A DNA stretch of 64,000 nucleotides. It comes from Atopsyche davidsoni (Eukaryota; Arthropoda; Insecta; Trichoptera; Hydrobiosidae). The translations under genes were made by a program, and so were the position numbers. Shown here piece after piece: positions 47,721 through 61,700 of this stretch (within the stretch, counting starts at the first letter, position 1; every line of letters starts with the position of its first letter). The notes beneath the pieces were generated by a model. That model ran no database searches, was not told the DNA's origin, and saw nothing but the letters and a program-made list of their open reading frames with translations. The stretch is from the NCBI GenBank assembly GCA_022113835.1, contig JAILWY010000009.1, positions 16,964,001 to 17,028,000 of the forward strand. The letters are read 5' to 3'.

Positions 47721-50700
47721 ATAGAGCAATCGGTGAAAAGAAGCACTTATAGCGTGAAATAAATTTTATATACTGCTTAGGTCTTAAGGTATCAAAATAC
47801 CGAATACAAACTTGTTTGCTATTCTCATGCAAACCTTAGCCTATCAAAATAATTACGGAGTTCTTTATCAATTTTTTTTGTAGCATTTAATGGCGTTACA
47901 TCAATCAGAAGTGTGTGCTATGACACCCGAGCGTGATACCTCAACTGGTCTCATCGCCGAGACGTACGTCATGACTCCCTAGCAACAGCGGTCAAGACAC
48001 AGACACGTAGATTATACGCAGGAGCTCTGAGAAAGCACATGTAGCAGTATTGTACAAGAAATATTAACGGATAATCATCATCAGACACGATTTTATTCTT
48101 TAAAATCCACAGTTAAGATCCATTTTGTTTAACATCACGCGGTCAAATTTATATTGAAATCAATCAAGATGTAGTGTAAAATTGAGAAAAATATTAATTA
48201 AAACTCTCATAGGATTTACGTGGGTAGATGGGTGGAATGCACAATTAATAAAACAATAAGTTTTAGAATATTCGTGAATCAACGATCTGTAAATAAACTT
48301 TTATTTTAAATGCAATATTCTTTAAAATCTTAAAATAATAATTAAGCACAGGCCGGAAAAATTAATGTGATTAAAAAATAAGAAAAGCAATGTCACATGT
48401 GTTAACATAAATTTATGAGCATCGATACATTTTTTTTTTAATATTAATAACAAAGGAAAGTATATGAACGGAAATGTGATAGTTGAAATTTCGCGTCAAT
48501 AACCGTACTAATACACAATTCATTGAATGAATTAATTTTAGAAAACCACGATAAGAAATCAATTACTAGCATAATCGCATCAATTTAAATAATTTATCCG
48601 CGAAACAATTTACAATGCATTAAGTCATTAATTTATTTAACAAACAACAGTGCTTAAAAGCAAATACATCATTGTTTGTATAAACGCAAGTGATTGTTAC
48701 TTATTATGTTATTATACAAGCGTTTACTGTTAACTATCATAATTACTGACATCGGCATAATGACCTGTAACCTTTTATATAATAATAAATAAATAATCAT
48801 AAAAAAATTATTTACTATCTCACGATTATTACACTAAGCGTAAATCACACTATAGACTAAAACCAGTTGCTTTTTTTTTATTCAAGTTGAAATTACGTAA
48901 AACCTTATCGGAGGTAGCCTTGGGTGTCACACCGTGACACCAAAGCCTGCGAAGCCTCCTTTTCTCAGTGCTTTCACAGCTGGTGCTTTGTTGATCGAAG
49001 GCTTTTGCATGGTGATTGAACAACGGCAATGTTTGAATAGCTTACACATTACATTTGGCAGTTTTTTTTTATTATGGATTTATTACACAAATATCGTAAT
49101 TACACAGATAACGTTAAAAAATCTATAATTTAATTAGAATAATAGTTTTTTTATTTAACGTTGCAACTTTTTCTTGCTTTTAGTAAGTAATGCTACGAAT
49201 GAGTTAAAACAAGTAAAATAATAATTCTGTGAAACGACCTGATAATAACAGAAATTCGCCAAGTGTATTTGAAGAAGAAAACATTTTTGCGCATTAACTA
49301 TTTTTCTCTTTAAAAATTAACAAGACCGTCACCAACCCAAAAAAAGTTGCAAAAGGGATATACACAGTTCGGTATTTCAATATTAATAAAAAATAAACAT
49401 TTTTAAGACATGTCTGTAAAGGACACAACAGTAGCATGATTAGGAAGGGCAACAAGTCCCGAAGACGTAATGAGGGAGGAGACGAGAGAAGAAGAAAAAG
49501 GAACCTGAATCGACCTTCGATCGAGGATTTCCATGCCAATTAATTGCACCTGTTCCACTTGGAGGAATGTATGCTGTGAATTTCAAGGTAACGGTAAAAG
49601 CACAAGTAAAGTTATTTTTATCAAAAATATACAAATTTACTTAAATGTATAAAAATAACAACTATTATAAATTTTGTATACAACAAAAAACGTAGATAGT
49701 AAAAAAAGAAAGGTATTTATAATATATATTATAATTATTTATAAAAGCTCTTTTTATTTTAATAGAAATATTTATTTCATGTGGATTGTTGATTGATTAG
49801 TATAATCTAACGGTCGTTATTTTTATTCGCGTAATTTTTCACCAATATCAAAGATTTGAAACAGAAGAAATCAAAAATGGGTTATACGCGTAATTATATA
49901 ATAACAAAATAAATTTTTTGACCACCTGGATCTCTTACCCAAGCCAAAATACTATTAGGGCTCACCATAGTTAAATCATGTCATCATTGAAACTTTTGGA
50001 TTAGTACATTATCGAGCTTTTTCGGGTTAAATAGGACATATTTATATGTTAAAACTTCTAAAATCAAAAGATAAATGTCATTGCTCAAAAGTAATTTAAC
50101 TACAAATAAATCAATACAATAATAACACTGCCATCTGCTAAACCTCATTCACTGAAGTTGTATTCGGTATAAATACAAGCTAAAATAGAAGAATATGAAG
50201 ATTAATGAGATAATATCTTAAAAATCTTCATTATATAATTAAATCAATTCGAAAATAACGAGTTTTATCATCCTAGCTAAGATGAAAATCAAATCAGCAA
50301 TCAGCTGAAAAAGTCAATTCATAGTAGGCAATTCTAACGAGATTTCAGTGATGTAAAGTCATTTTGATAAATGTAAGGTCGTCAACTTTCAGTAAGCCAC
50401 ATAAAAACAAAGCTTTTAGTGAAACGGGTGTGCGAACAATTGCCTAAGTAGGCCATTTTCGAATCGACATTCTTCGGGAATTTCGCAACGAGCCACAGAA
50501 GTGTGCCAGCAAAAAAGTCAGGTCATCGGAGAAGTGTTTGAACAAGAACAAAAAAAAAAAACGGACGAAATGTTTTGAAACACTGCGTACGCATACGTCG
50601 AGCCGCCGCGATACTATAAAACGGACAGAATGTTTCGAAAAGTCATTTACGATACGTGATTTCGGTTTTCTAATGGACGCAGAGAGGCGTCGCAGATTAA

Positions 50701-51087
50701 AAAGAAGTACCGCTGGGGCGATTGAAATATCCGAACAGTAAAATTTTATTAATGAAATGAGCGTCGGGCAAGCCCACTCGCTCCCCGGCCCCGCCCAGAC
50801 GTTGCGAGAGACGTTTCGTAACCGCGTACTGGTTTTGCGTAAACCTGTCCGACGATGCAAGGTTGTCTGTAGTAATTAGACGCTGGCCCAGGTACGCTAT
50901 GTTAATCCACTAAGCTCAAAACATACCCCTAAAGTAAGCTCTACATAGGAACATTAAACACATCTACATGCACTTTGGCAAATATATATATATATATACT
51001 CATATTCAAACAGAGTCCTCCACGAAAACGAGCCAGAAAAACGCACAAGCACCGCTTAACGTGAATATGTCTAAAAACAATTTGTAC
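47721..51087. other. AT-rich sequence, no gene recognised
   Basis: It contains a small palindrome GGTGTCAC/GTGACACC at about 48923-48941 and scattered A/T runs. The minus-strand frame 50444-50860 is in moderately GC sequence but has no family similarity and overlaps frames on the other strand. Confidence 0.5.
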
Positions 51088-51095
51088 ATCTACTC

Positions 51096-51502
51096 CAGTG
51101 GCTATCAAACTCTTTTGGCCCACGGACCCCCTTACATAATCAAAACTTGCCTACGGCCCCTGTGTGAAAAACTACATAAATTCATATTATAGACTAGTTG
51201 GTGCAAGTATCGACTCTATTGCGTTCCTGTATAAACCTGCCTGATGCCTGTTATTACTTGTATTTTATGCACCTGTCTATATTTATATTTTACTTAGGAC
51301 GTAAAAATTGCTAATAATGTATTATTATGTGTTATTTATTTTAACTTCCATATTAATAAAAATGTATCACAATTTTTTTATTTCATATAAAACCTTGCGC
51401 GGACCCCCTGACGTTGTTCAGGGACCCCCAAATCGATTTTAATTTTCTGAGGACCCCCTGAATGATCCCTGGGGTCCGTAGGGACCACTTTGAGAAGCAC
51501 TG
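51096..51502. mobile_element. hAT-type MITE, 407 bp, perfect 8-bp target duplication
   Basis: It begins CAGTGGCTATCAAACTC and ends GAGAAGCACTG. Both ends carry runs of 'ggacccc' in inverted orientation. ATCTACTC flanks it at 51088-51095 and 51503-51510. There is no transposase frame. The duplication and termini are diagnostic of hAT transposition, and its sharpness suggests a fairly young insertion. Confidence 0.9.
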
Positions 51503-52326
51503 ATCTACTCAATTCGAAATCTATCTGTTGAAAAATAACAGCATTAAAGAATCATACTACGACAAAAAAAAGCACAGTTTAACTAGAGCTTGTCAGTAAA
51601 TAGCTCTGCATAATTTAAAAAATACAATGAACGTGCGTTTCACGAAAACGGAAAATCTAATTATCATCAACGTTACCATATAATCGGCGCAAGCTTTACA
51701 TTTTGAAATGTGTAGAAGCAGCCGAGGGATACGGTGAGCTGTTGGCATGGCAATCATTCCTTTCGACAGAACTGCTAATTATCTCCTCCGGGTCGGGTGC
51801 ATGCAAGGTGCACGACAAGTGACAAGTGCACGCGACATGCGCGAAATTGGTTCAAGGCTGCAATCACCAGCTGATGACTTGAAATCGCGATAGCGCCTGA
51901 TTTCCTGCAACCCGCACGAGCACGCACTTATCCCAGACTCAGGATGCGGGTGTCTTTTGGATCAAGGATGTTCGCAATTATATTCATTAAAAAATATTTT
52001 TGTCCATATTAAAAAAAACACGTTAATTAATATGGTTTGTAAATTACAACAAAAAAATTTACAGCATTTGTACAACTTTAAAAATCATAAATTTTAAAAA
52101 ATACAAAAAAAAAAACCTCCAGATTTATACACCGAATAAATTTACTTGAAAATCAATTTGATAAATTCACTAATAAAATACACTTTTTTCTGGATAGATA
52201 ATACTTTTTTTTATTTATGTATACATTACGTAAATTATCACTCTCAATTAATATTATATATTATTCATCTTTAAATTGATCGAAAGCTCGCGGAGAGCTT
52301 TACCCACATTTATTGCTTTGCAACTT

Positions 52327-52434
<108 letters not shown>

Positions 52435-52935
52435 TTAATTAAAAATATATAATTTTCGACAAAATTAAAAATAAATATAAACCAAGCCAGCCGGTATAAT
52501 AGGCACTTGGGGGTGATTTAGATGTTTGCCTCCCTCGGCATATGTTTACACGCGTTATTAAAGGTAGGTCAGCGAGGCAGAACAACGCCAACATTACGTT
52601 AATTTATGAGCTTTCTTTATTGCCACTTCTTAAGAACACATAGATTAGATCTTGCTCTAACCCGCAAAGGCCTTTTAAGAATATCACCGAAAAGAGCACT
52701 CTGTCAGCTGACTATATTTATTTTAAAAAATGCCAAATATAATAAGTATTTTCTACTCAATGTATTTTTTATAATTTTAAGAAATGATGGTCATAACATT
52801 GGGCATACATGTAAGATATATTTATAGCTTGTGAATTTTAACGCATTATCTAAATAAATCTATGAAAAGTATTCGACAGCACCGTAACTATTGTTTTATT
52901 AATCAGCCTTCCAGAAACAGGACGTTAGTCTAACA

Positions 52936-53185
52936 TCACTCCCACTGTGGCGCATTCACCGGCGAAGCATCCGAGAAAGTGAATGTTTCCACGCTGAACG
53001 ACTGCTGCTGGCCGCTGGATGATGAAGAAGACGTCGGTTATTGATGAACCGTGTGCAGCATTCCATAGTATCCACTTTCTTCAGCACCAAACACGAGGTA
53101 TTCCACCAACACCTGCACCAGATTGCACCAATTGTTCACACATCAAAATTACTACGTTTAATTTTGAAATCTTCAAGACTTTTCT
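52936..53185 (-). pseudogene. Frame-broken protein remnant, unidentified
   Basis: Three minus-strand frames in a row look coding but are separated by shifts or stops: LEDFKIKRSNFDV, then CEQLVQSGAGVGGIPRVW, then FGAEESGYYGMLHTVHQ. A Ser-rich stretch and SVETFTFSDASPVNAPQWE follow, with a stop at 52936-52938. I recognise no family. Broken frames suggest a decayed transposon protein or retrocopy. The plus-strand frames over the same bases are weaker. Confidence 0.3.
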
Positions 53186-56100
53186 TCTTCTTCAATACTC
53201 AGACTATTCATATTATACTAGACTTTTAGTCAAGTACCAATTTACCTAAAATAGTAAAACATCATATTTTCAGCTCAAAAAGAGATGAGGCTTTGATTCT
53301 TGATCTAAAGATAATAATAATAATGACTTAGAAAACATGTGGTCTTGTTTATTAATTGAAAGCCAATAAATAAACATAACATTGAGCACGTTAACTGCCC
53401 TAAAAGAAAAATATATATTCTGCTTAATATACTCGTTAAAAGACAACAAAAAAAAAAACATATTACAGGTTGCGTTTGATGTAATTAAATATAAAATGAT
53501 ATGCTCTAATATATCTTGGAAACTAAGCATCAAATATGTAGTATACAATATTTTTTTAATAAAGTTAAGTTAAATAATAAAAACGACAAAAAAAACATTC
53601 GAAACACAATAAACTTTTGTAGCAGAATACACCATGTGTGTTCTCCGAACATGTGCGTCAAAAGGCAGACTCCTACTTTATTGTTTTATTAGCTCTCCGG
53701 GTCTTACAGTTAAATTTAAGGATTCCTTTATGTTGAAGATTTCTGCATATACCACATAATGCTTAAATTTGTATATTTAAATATATTTTAGGGCAAGCAA
53801 TGCTTTATTGATCGTATAGATCGCACGCCACTGATAAATACCAAAGTGTTTATTACCAAACAAAAAAAAAATCATTCATAAAAATCTGCGTGCGCAAATT
53901 TTAGACAAAAGCTAATATAAACACAATTAAAAAGTCAAACAATAGGTTATAAGCCGAGGTGAGGTGGACGATGTTTGATAAATGACGTCATCTTGAAATC
54001 TCAGAGAAGGAAGGCCGTCATCTCCAGAGTGGACCACGATGGAGATGGCGGGTCGGGGACGAGCAGTCACCCACGGAAACGGCAATTACGATTGACGACA
54101 TGAGCGGACATGGATCAATTGCAAATCAAAACATGTTATCGATCAAAACACACTAATATTAGAGCGATCCTCAGCAGTGACGATCCTCAGTGGACAAACA
54201 ATATACGCGAGGGTGAGTGATAATGTGGGAGATGACACCGTTTATGTCGTGGCTGTTGATACCAAAATCGCATGATATGCATATTTGGTTTGTGTCTTAT
54301 TGCTTGCCTGACACGTGCAATGTCACCAAAAAAGTCCTCGTCTAAACAAAACAGTCGTAAACGCAATTCTATCTGTATGAGATCAACTAGACAAGACGCA
54401 TATCAAACAGGCATATGAACTAATTTTTAATATATTTAAATGACGATTATAAAACCGTTTACTGATCAAGTGTTAATTAGCCCAAGTTCTTTAAAAATAA
54501 AATTAAAAATTACCATGGTACCAGATTGATTTATTTTTTTAACCGTGGTTAATTTTCGTCAGACTTTTTTATAGTATTTTGATTTAGTCACAATTAAAAC
54601 AATCCAATATTTAAAAATAAGTTTTTTTTACTGAAAATTACTTACGTACAAAGTAGATATCAGATACCTTTACGCTCAAAGATATTTGGATAAACTTTAC
54701 GCTTTATACTATTAATTTTACAATGAACACATCGAATAGATTCATAATGAGTTTTAGATGATATAAAATTATTAATAAATTTAGCCCCACCAAATAATGT
54801 ATGTCATAATTTCAATCGTTAACTCATATTGTTATATCATTAAAATATTAAAATTTCAACTTTTATCATAGAACGACACTGACAGAAAATATGTTTGAAA
54901 GTAGTTTATTGACATAATATTTCTATGATATTTAGAACGTCCATGTCACTTAAAAAATAGCACAAAGAAACGCGATACACGGTTAATGGTCACAAGTTTT
55001 TTTTTTCTTTAATTTACTAATGGCTACAAAATTGTATTGATGCGACGAACCGGCACGGCACAGCTTTAAATTTCATTATCACGTATTTTACGAACGACTT
55101 CAACGTCTTACACCGTAAAACGTCCATTAGTAGATAAAACTCCATACGACGCACAATCGTTTCAGCAGCGGAACCTTCTGCCGAGCTATCTCCTCAAAGC
55201 GAGCGCAATAATAATAAAAGCAACTATTACATTTTCACGTTCTAGACACGCGATTATAAACACCAAATAAACGTAAATAAACCTCGAAAACAAGTCAAAG
55301 GAAATCACCTGAAAAATGACATTACCATTAGATGATTTCATTTCTGCTTGAAGTTTTCAGTCTCCGTACTGGCACTACCTTTATTAAATTAAATCCCTGA
55401 AAAAGTCTTAGCACAAAGACTGAAACATTATTTTAAAAAACTACACGATTTTATTTTTACATTCACGTGATAAAAATACTAAGGTATAATATTTACAAAA
55501 TATTTTATGTGACCCAATGTTATATTTTAAGATAAAACAATGAATTATCTGTTTCAAATAATATACATTCGTCTTTTTATCAACGTAACCGAGTGTGTTA
55601 TCAACATTTGTGCACACTTATCCATTATTTATTAATTAAGATAACACCGGACCGCACTGGCACTAATAAAAGATTTGCGATGGTAAAATATTAGCACGGA
55701 AAATATGTATATTTTGAACATCCGACTTGGAAAATCCAGTCCCGAATCAAATATTATCGTACAAATATAATAAAAAGCACGCTGTTTTAATTTAAAAGGA
55801 CAAGAGAGATTCAAAAGAATTCAATGAATATGCGCGTATTTTATACTGTAAAAAAATTATATAAATCATTTACATAAAGTGTATCTAAGTTTCATATTAA
55901 ATAATAAAACAACTGGTTTGTATAAAATTACTTTTTCAATGAGGCGTTTTTAAATTTTGAGCCATTAAAAAAATTGGTTTACTCTCATTATACGCATTTT
56001 TTGCAAATCATATCAGATATAGACGTGAAATATTACAAATACTTACAAGTTCTAGGATGTGAGTGGCATTTTGCTTATTGATACGGTATTGCTAGATTAT

Positions 56101-57239
56101 ACAAAAAGTCAGGTGCAAAGTTTACCAAGACATATAATAATATACATTGCATGCGTAAAATATCTATACATTGTTCAGATTCACTCTAAAATCTTATCAA
56201 TTTTGACAATTCACGTCAGTGATTATGAATCTAACCGCAATGGTTAGAGAATATGATCAAATACTCATTTATTGTTCTATTTATATGTATGATGTAAAGA
56301 TAACATTGAATAGTGAAATATATTTAATACTTAAATTATAACATAAATGTTTAAAACCTGGTTATTCCTTTCAAATAAAATGACTTGGAAGAAACAATTT
56401 TCCAATAGTAGTTTTTACAAACAAAAAAACCAAATTTGAGCCAATAGGCCAATTAATAATTATTTATTTCTTTCTCTAGGCGAATTTTACATTTTTTGTA
56501 ATTTAAAAAGAGATAACGGTATTTGATGTGATAAAAACATACTAAGTGAATTTAAGTGGTTTTTCGAAAGTTCTATTAATAAATTAAAAAGTAAAAATAT
56601 ACTTTCCATTAATATTGTGATAAGTTCAATATACAGATTGTTCATTTAAAAAAATATATTGATGGCTGAGAAATTATTTTAACTTGTTTCTATTGCAAAT
56701 GTCACAGTTAAATATTTGTTTATTTTTGAACCTTTTCTGGGTAGGAATTTCACTCATTGAATACCTTTTTAATATCGATTATTGACACAAATTATGAATA
56801 TTTTTTTATTTTAATTTGAATATGGGTTAGTTTTTAGTAATAAAGCACTATTGCATATATAGTGAAGAAAGAAATAAAAATAAACGTATGGAAGCAATAT
56901 TTCATCAAGTTTTTGACAGATAACGGACTGAGAGAGAGAGAGCACCTCTTTTGGACAAGCACGTGCTCAGAGCATTACAACACAAATGCCATTATGCAAA
57001 AAAAAAAATCCCCCATGACGACGAGGTCAGCGTGCAAATTTTGAAATGTATAATTTGAATAACCAATAAAATGCGAATAATAAATCATGTCGAATCCGTG
57101 TACGCTACCACCTACGCAAGCCCCACAACCAGCACGCAGGATCAGGTGATAACCACACACCTTAACCATAAAAAAAATAGTAAATCTTAAAAATTAAATA
57201 TTTTTTTACTATATATTTTTTTGACGGTATGAATATCCG
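53186..57239. other. AT-rich sequence, no gene recognised
   Basis: A less AT-rich block at 53975-54200 has a TGACGTCA-type site near 53982 and a short direct repeat GATCCTCAG. Otherwise only short AT-rich frames are present. No dispersed repeat found elsewhere in the window recurs here. Confidence 0.5.
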
Positions 57240-57560
57240 GTGCGGGGGTGCGTTTCGGGTTTCTCGTCAGGGTCGGGGAGCGGGGACCTTCACTGTTGAC
57301 CCGCGCGGCGCGGTGTCGTAACGCCGGAGCATTCTTCGGCGGATCGCTTTCTTCGTGACGTCACGGCCGCAAGATGGCGGCCGCGCGATCAGCTGATCGG
57401 CAGAGAAACGCTGCCCGGCGACGGAATTACATTCGGAGCACGCGCGGCGCGGCGACAGCGCTAGAAACTTTTCTTTTGTACTATATAGTTTTATTTTATA
57501 CACGAGACTTTGCGCTCAAGATGTTGTCCAAATATTCATGTAAAATGTGATCTATCCGCT
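57240..57560. promoter_or_regulatory. CpG-rich promoter-like region with CRE and YY1-type sites
   Basis: A 280-bp CpG-rich patch contains the full cAMP-response palindrome TGACGTCA (57356-57363) and, 7 bp on, AAGATGGCGGC (57371-57381), the YY1 site common just inside housekeeping transcription units. The ATG within it opens a 58-codon plus-strand frame (57374-57550) beginning MAAARSADRQRN. It may be the promoter of an unrecognised plus-strand gene, or a distal promoter of HMG-CoA reductase on the minus strand. Neither is shown by the sequence. Confidence 0.4.
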
Positions 57561-58132
57561 CAGTTGAGATGCCTACAGCCTCGGCCGCCTCGCGCACTTT
57601 TATCCTTACGGATTTCTGGCGTGACGACCTCTTCTGGTACGACCACAAAAAAACTCAACTCAGTACACCACTTCTTAATCATAGATGGTACAGAGTCCCC
57701 ATAGTATTTATCAAGCTTTAACTCGGTTTCGGTGATTGTTTTTTTTTTACGCAAAAAATAATGCTTAATCAGCACACGAAATTCACTTTTTTTCCATTTT
57801 CGTTAAAATTGACGAGGTTGTATGCGTTCACTAGCTGTAAAACACAAACTCAATGGCGTAGCTTGCCCAAAATTGTACAGTAGTTTATTAATAGATGGTA
57901 GTTGAACAGTGCTGCATTTAAAGTTACTGACTTATCAAACCACCCTCGTACATAAAGACGTTATTTCATAGGCAACGCAATTTTGCTGCCTTATAAACAA
58001 AGATATCGAAAGCTCTCCATATCAAAGATCTGTGAGCTGCACATTCTATACTCAAAGCGTGTGTAATAGAGTAGTAGACTTGGAATTGGAAGTACGTAGG
58101 GGGGTTCCTGCTATTGTGTCTATAGCTTGCTG

Positions 58133-58337
58133 CAGAAAGAGTATCAGATCTAAACGCCAGAGCTTTATACAATAATGCTACTGGGCAGCAGCAATACGCA
58201 GACTTTTCCTTCCAATATAAACTGCGGTGTGACCCGCTACACTATTTTCCACTTAAAAAACCAAGAACACTGGCTCAGCATGAGTATATGTGAAACAGTC
58301 GCCAACCTTCTCTGTGGTGAGGCACTCGATGAAGAAG
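58133..58337. repeat. R2 dispersed repeat, copy 3
   Basis: It matches 9002-9239 from TCAGATCTAAAC through GGGCAGCAGCAATACGCAGA to the terminal CTCGATGAAGAAG. A minus-strand open frame of 156 codons (58237-58707) starts in unique sequence and runs into this repeat; it has no family match and is probably repeat-derived. Confidence 0.75.
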
Positions 58338-58707
58338 GTAATAAAGTAATTTTATTCTGATTCAGAGTGCCTCGCTCATATCGGGAATCACCGCTCCGGT
58401 GTACGCTCAGCTGTATGGGATGCGGAATGCTCAGAAACCTCAGATTTTTTTTCAATGAATGTAAATACTTTTCAGGCCGGCCCGTGTCCGTCATTGATGT
58501 TTTTAATATATTCCGTGCGATACCAGACTGGCTGCTTAACATTGAGCCGTAATAGCACTCGAGAGTTTGCTCCGAAGCGACGGGACAGTCAGTCGTGTGG
58601 AGCGGCTTGACCTTTGGGGCGCGGGAGACGGTGCGGTGCCAATCCGGCGGGTCTTCACCACTGGCCCACGTGATGTAATTAAAAATAGGCTTCCTTGTGG
58701 CGATCAA

Positions 58708-61700
58708 ATATTTGCCGATAGTAATTGATTCCGTAAGAAACGTGCGTTTTCAATGAGACTGCCGATGTAAGCGGCGTTCCTTGTTTAGATTTCCGGTATT
58801 TGCTAATTTCAATGAAAGAAAAAAAAATGCCAGTCACACAAATGCTGAAAAAATTATTAATTAATGTATTATTTCGCTTATCAATTAATAAATAATACAT
58901 AAAACAAAACGATTGTTTGATTTAAACCGTCACGCACCAAGCGCAAGGCACTACATTTTTTAAAATAAATATTGAATTTCAAAGACTGCTTTAGTATATT
59001 AAATAATATTTCACGTGCTCATATCCACATCCCGAATTCATGAAGGCACATGAGATGCTGATACGTAAAAATTAAAATATACGCAGAGCATTACTTAATA
59101 AATGCAGTCATGCAACAATTTCATGATTATCATATCGTCCCAATTATGATAATTAAAAAAAATATTTCTGATTTTCCAATGATGTTCTCACAATTAACAT
59201 GAAGTATGCGCACCGCATCGTCAGAAATATTGCAGAAGCACCCAGTTTCGTAAATTCACGTGGTATTTAAAAATACATCATTAACAAAGTGTTACGAAAA
59301 TAGAAATGAGTCTGTCGCGCGAGTGTGAAGAAGCGCCGAGACGTCGATACAAATAAATATACTTTCATTGTTAGACATTAAAAATACACCGCATTCCGCG
59401 AATACCTATAATAATCATGACTTTAGCACGTTAAATTTAAAGAAAAAATAAGAAAGTTTGATTTCACAGCTTTTGAGCTGTGACGTCGATGATTTACTTG
59501 AACTCATTGAATGCAATAGAGCAAGGGTTTTTATAAATATGAAATTCAGGAGGCTAATTTAATAAAATTTGGGGATGATTAACAGGTGAGTGAAAAATCA
59601 AAAATTGTCAAAAATCATATTTGTGTGTATTTTATAAATCAAAGAATTTGAGTCATTTCAAAGATATAACGTCTGCTCGCCGTTGGAATGAGCGTCCTTG
59701 TCTCTTTTAACAACTCGAGCTAAAATTAATGTACCTACGATGAAGCTGAAGCAAAAAAAAACTTTCTTTAATATGCGCTAAATTTATACATGTATATATA
59801 TTGAATTTAGAGGAGATTATAAGCATCAGATGCGATATCACACGGGGAGGTCAAAGAAACCAGCCGAACTTAATATCGTATTTAAGGTTACAATGAAAAC
59901 ATTGAATAGATAAACACTGTTTTTCGCAACTAAAGCAACACACGAAATGAAAACATTAAATATCACTAATATATCATATTTGCTATGCGAAAGTTATGAG
60001 TCTGTTTTTTTATGTTTAAGAGATCAGAATCATATATTTTATTTTAAAATAAATCGGTGGGTTTTTCGAAGCACCTGTATGTTTAATAATAATGGGATTT
60101 TAATGCCAAAAATGAAAGGGTTAGTGCATGTACTGAACTATAGAAAATGATGTGGTAATATTGGCTGCGTGCAAACGTGCAGAATATCGAAGCACGTGTG
60201 TTTATTTACACTGGAGATCAAATATTGCGCGGTGACCTCACGACGGCTTTTAGAGTCAGGGGCGTTAGAAAATGTGCCTTAATCGCTGTCGCAACGGCCA
60301 AGAGTGGTCATCGCGACGGCGGATGCAGCAAGGGTCAAAGTTCCCTGCAAGCGGCGCATCGCACCTGGAGCCGATTGGCCAATCACCTTTGGCTAATATT
60401 TGCTAACCCGCAAATGCGAAGAAATACATTAAAAAAAAAAAAAAACAATTTACGCAATTTTGAGATGAGAAAAAAAAATAGAAAATTTTCTATGCGCAGA
60501 TTTGCTTAGACGTGAGACTTCAATAAAAATATTTGCAATAAAACAATATTTTTATCGGTTCGTATATAAACCACGACTTGAGTGCTGTACTCTGTTTAAA
60601 AATATATTAACCTTTAGTTAATTGACTATTTAGAATTATAGACTCATTATATATAGAATTACCTTAAAATGAAATGTTTACTTCTATTAAGTAACCATGT
60701 CAAGGATTAATCATTAAAATATTTATATTCATCTTGCACATTATCTGTGTTGTCGCATATCATGAAATTAATAATTTACAACCAATGACTTCACAGAACC
60801 TAACACTTATACGTACCTTAATAAGTTACATTATTTCATAATAATTAATATCTAAAATATAAATTTTTGTGTATATTTTATTTTTTTAGTCTTTGGTAAA
60901 AAAAATAACCTTTCGTCATAAAAAAAAGATAAACACAAAAATGATGATGATCATGACAACCATTACAACGTAGTGTCCTTCTTGAAATATATTTGATGGT
61001 GACAGGTTTCTTCACATCGTTAAACCCTTTGTGGGACAGGGTCATTTTTAAAACATTTAATTTAATTTACTTAATAGCACTATTATGAGAAACAATAAGA
61101 CGCAAAATAACACAATTACTGCATACTCATTTTTTAAGTAAACGTGTACTGAAAACTCCATTAAAATTAAATTAAAAATTATACCGAAAAAACAATCTAA
61201 TGAAAAGAAAGATTATAATTTTAAAGCAACAGAAAAGTAGTACTTTATTTTTTATTTTATTTTTCACAGACTCCCTCTTTTTATAGAAGATTCATAAATA
61301 TTGTGCTGAATCATAACCTGATTTCTTACTTCAAAGGTATACAAATGATGTTGGAATAAAAGACAAAAAAATATTTCTACAAACTAAAATAAATAGCTGG
61401 TGGATTTTATAAGTATTAATGATAACCTGGAGGAGTTTAAAAAATATTATATTAGAATTCTGCCAAGTACTTTTTGTCAAAAATATTAATACATTGATTA
61501 TATTGCTATTAGGTAAAAAAAGCAAGATAGATTTGGTTATTAAAAAAAAAATATGTTAATTACAATTTTTATAAAAATAAACACTTCAAATTCATGTATA
61601 CAGTTTCCTTGTCTTGACGTGTCTTGGCGTGTCTTTAAATTGCGTTGTTTCTACTTTCAGTTTGACGCCGTGGATATTCATCGCATATAGCAAACATACA

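Noticed and set aside
52945..53030. GAFTGE motif resembling triose-phosphate isomerase
   Set aside because: Only the six-residue motif fits; the residues around it do not resemble the enzyme, and the opposite strand gives a better coding-like reading.
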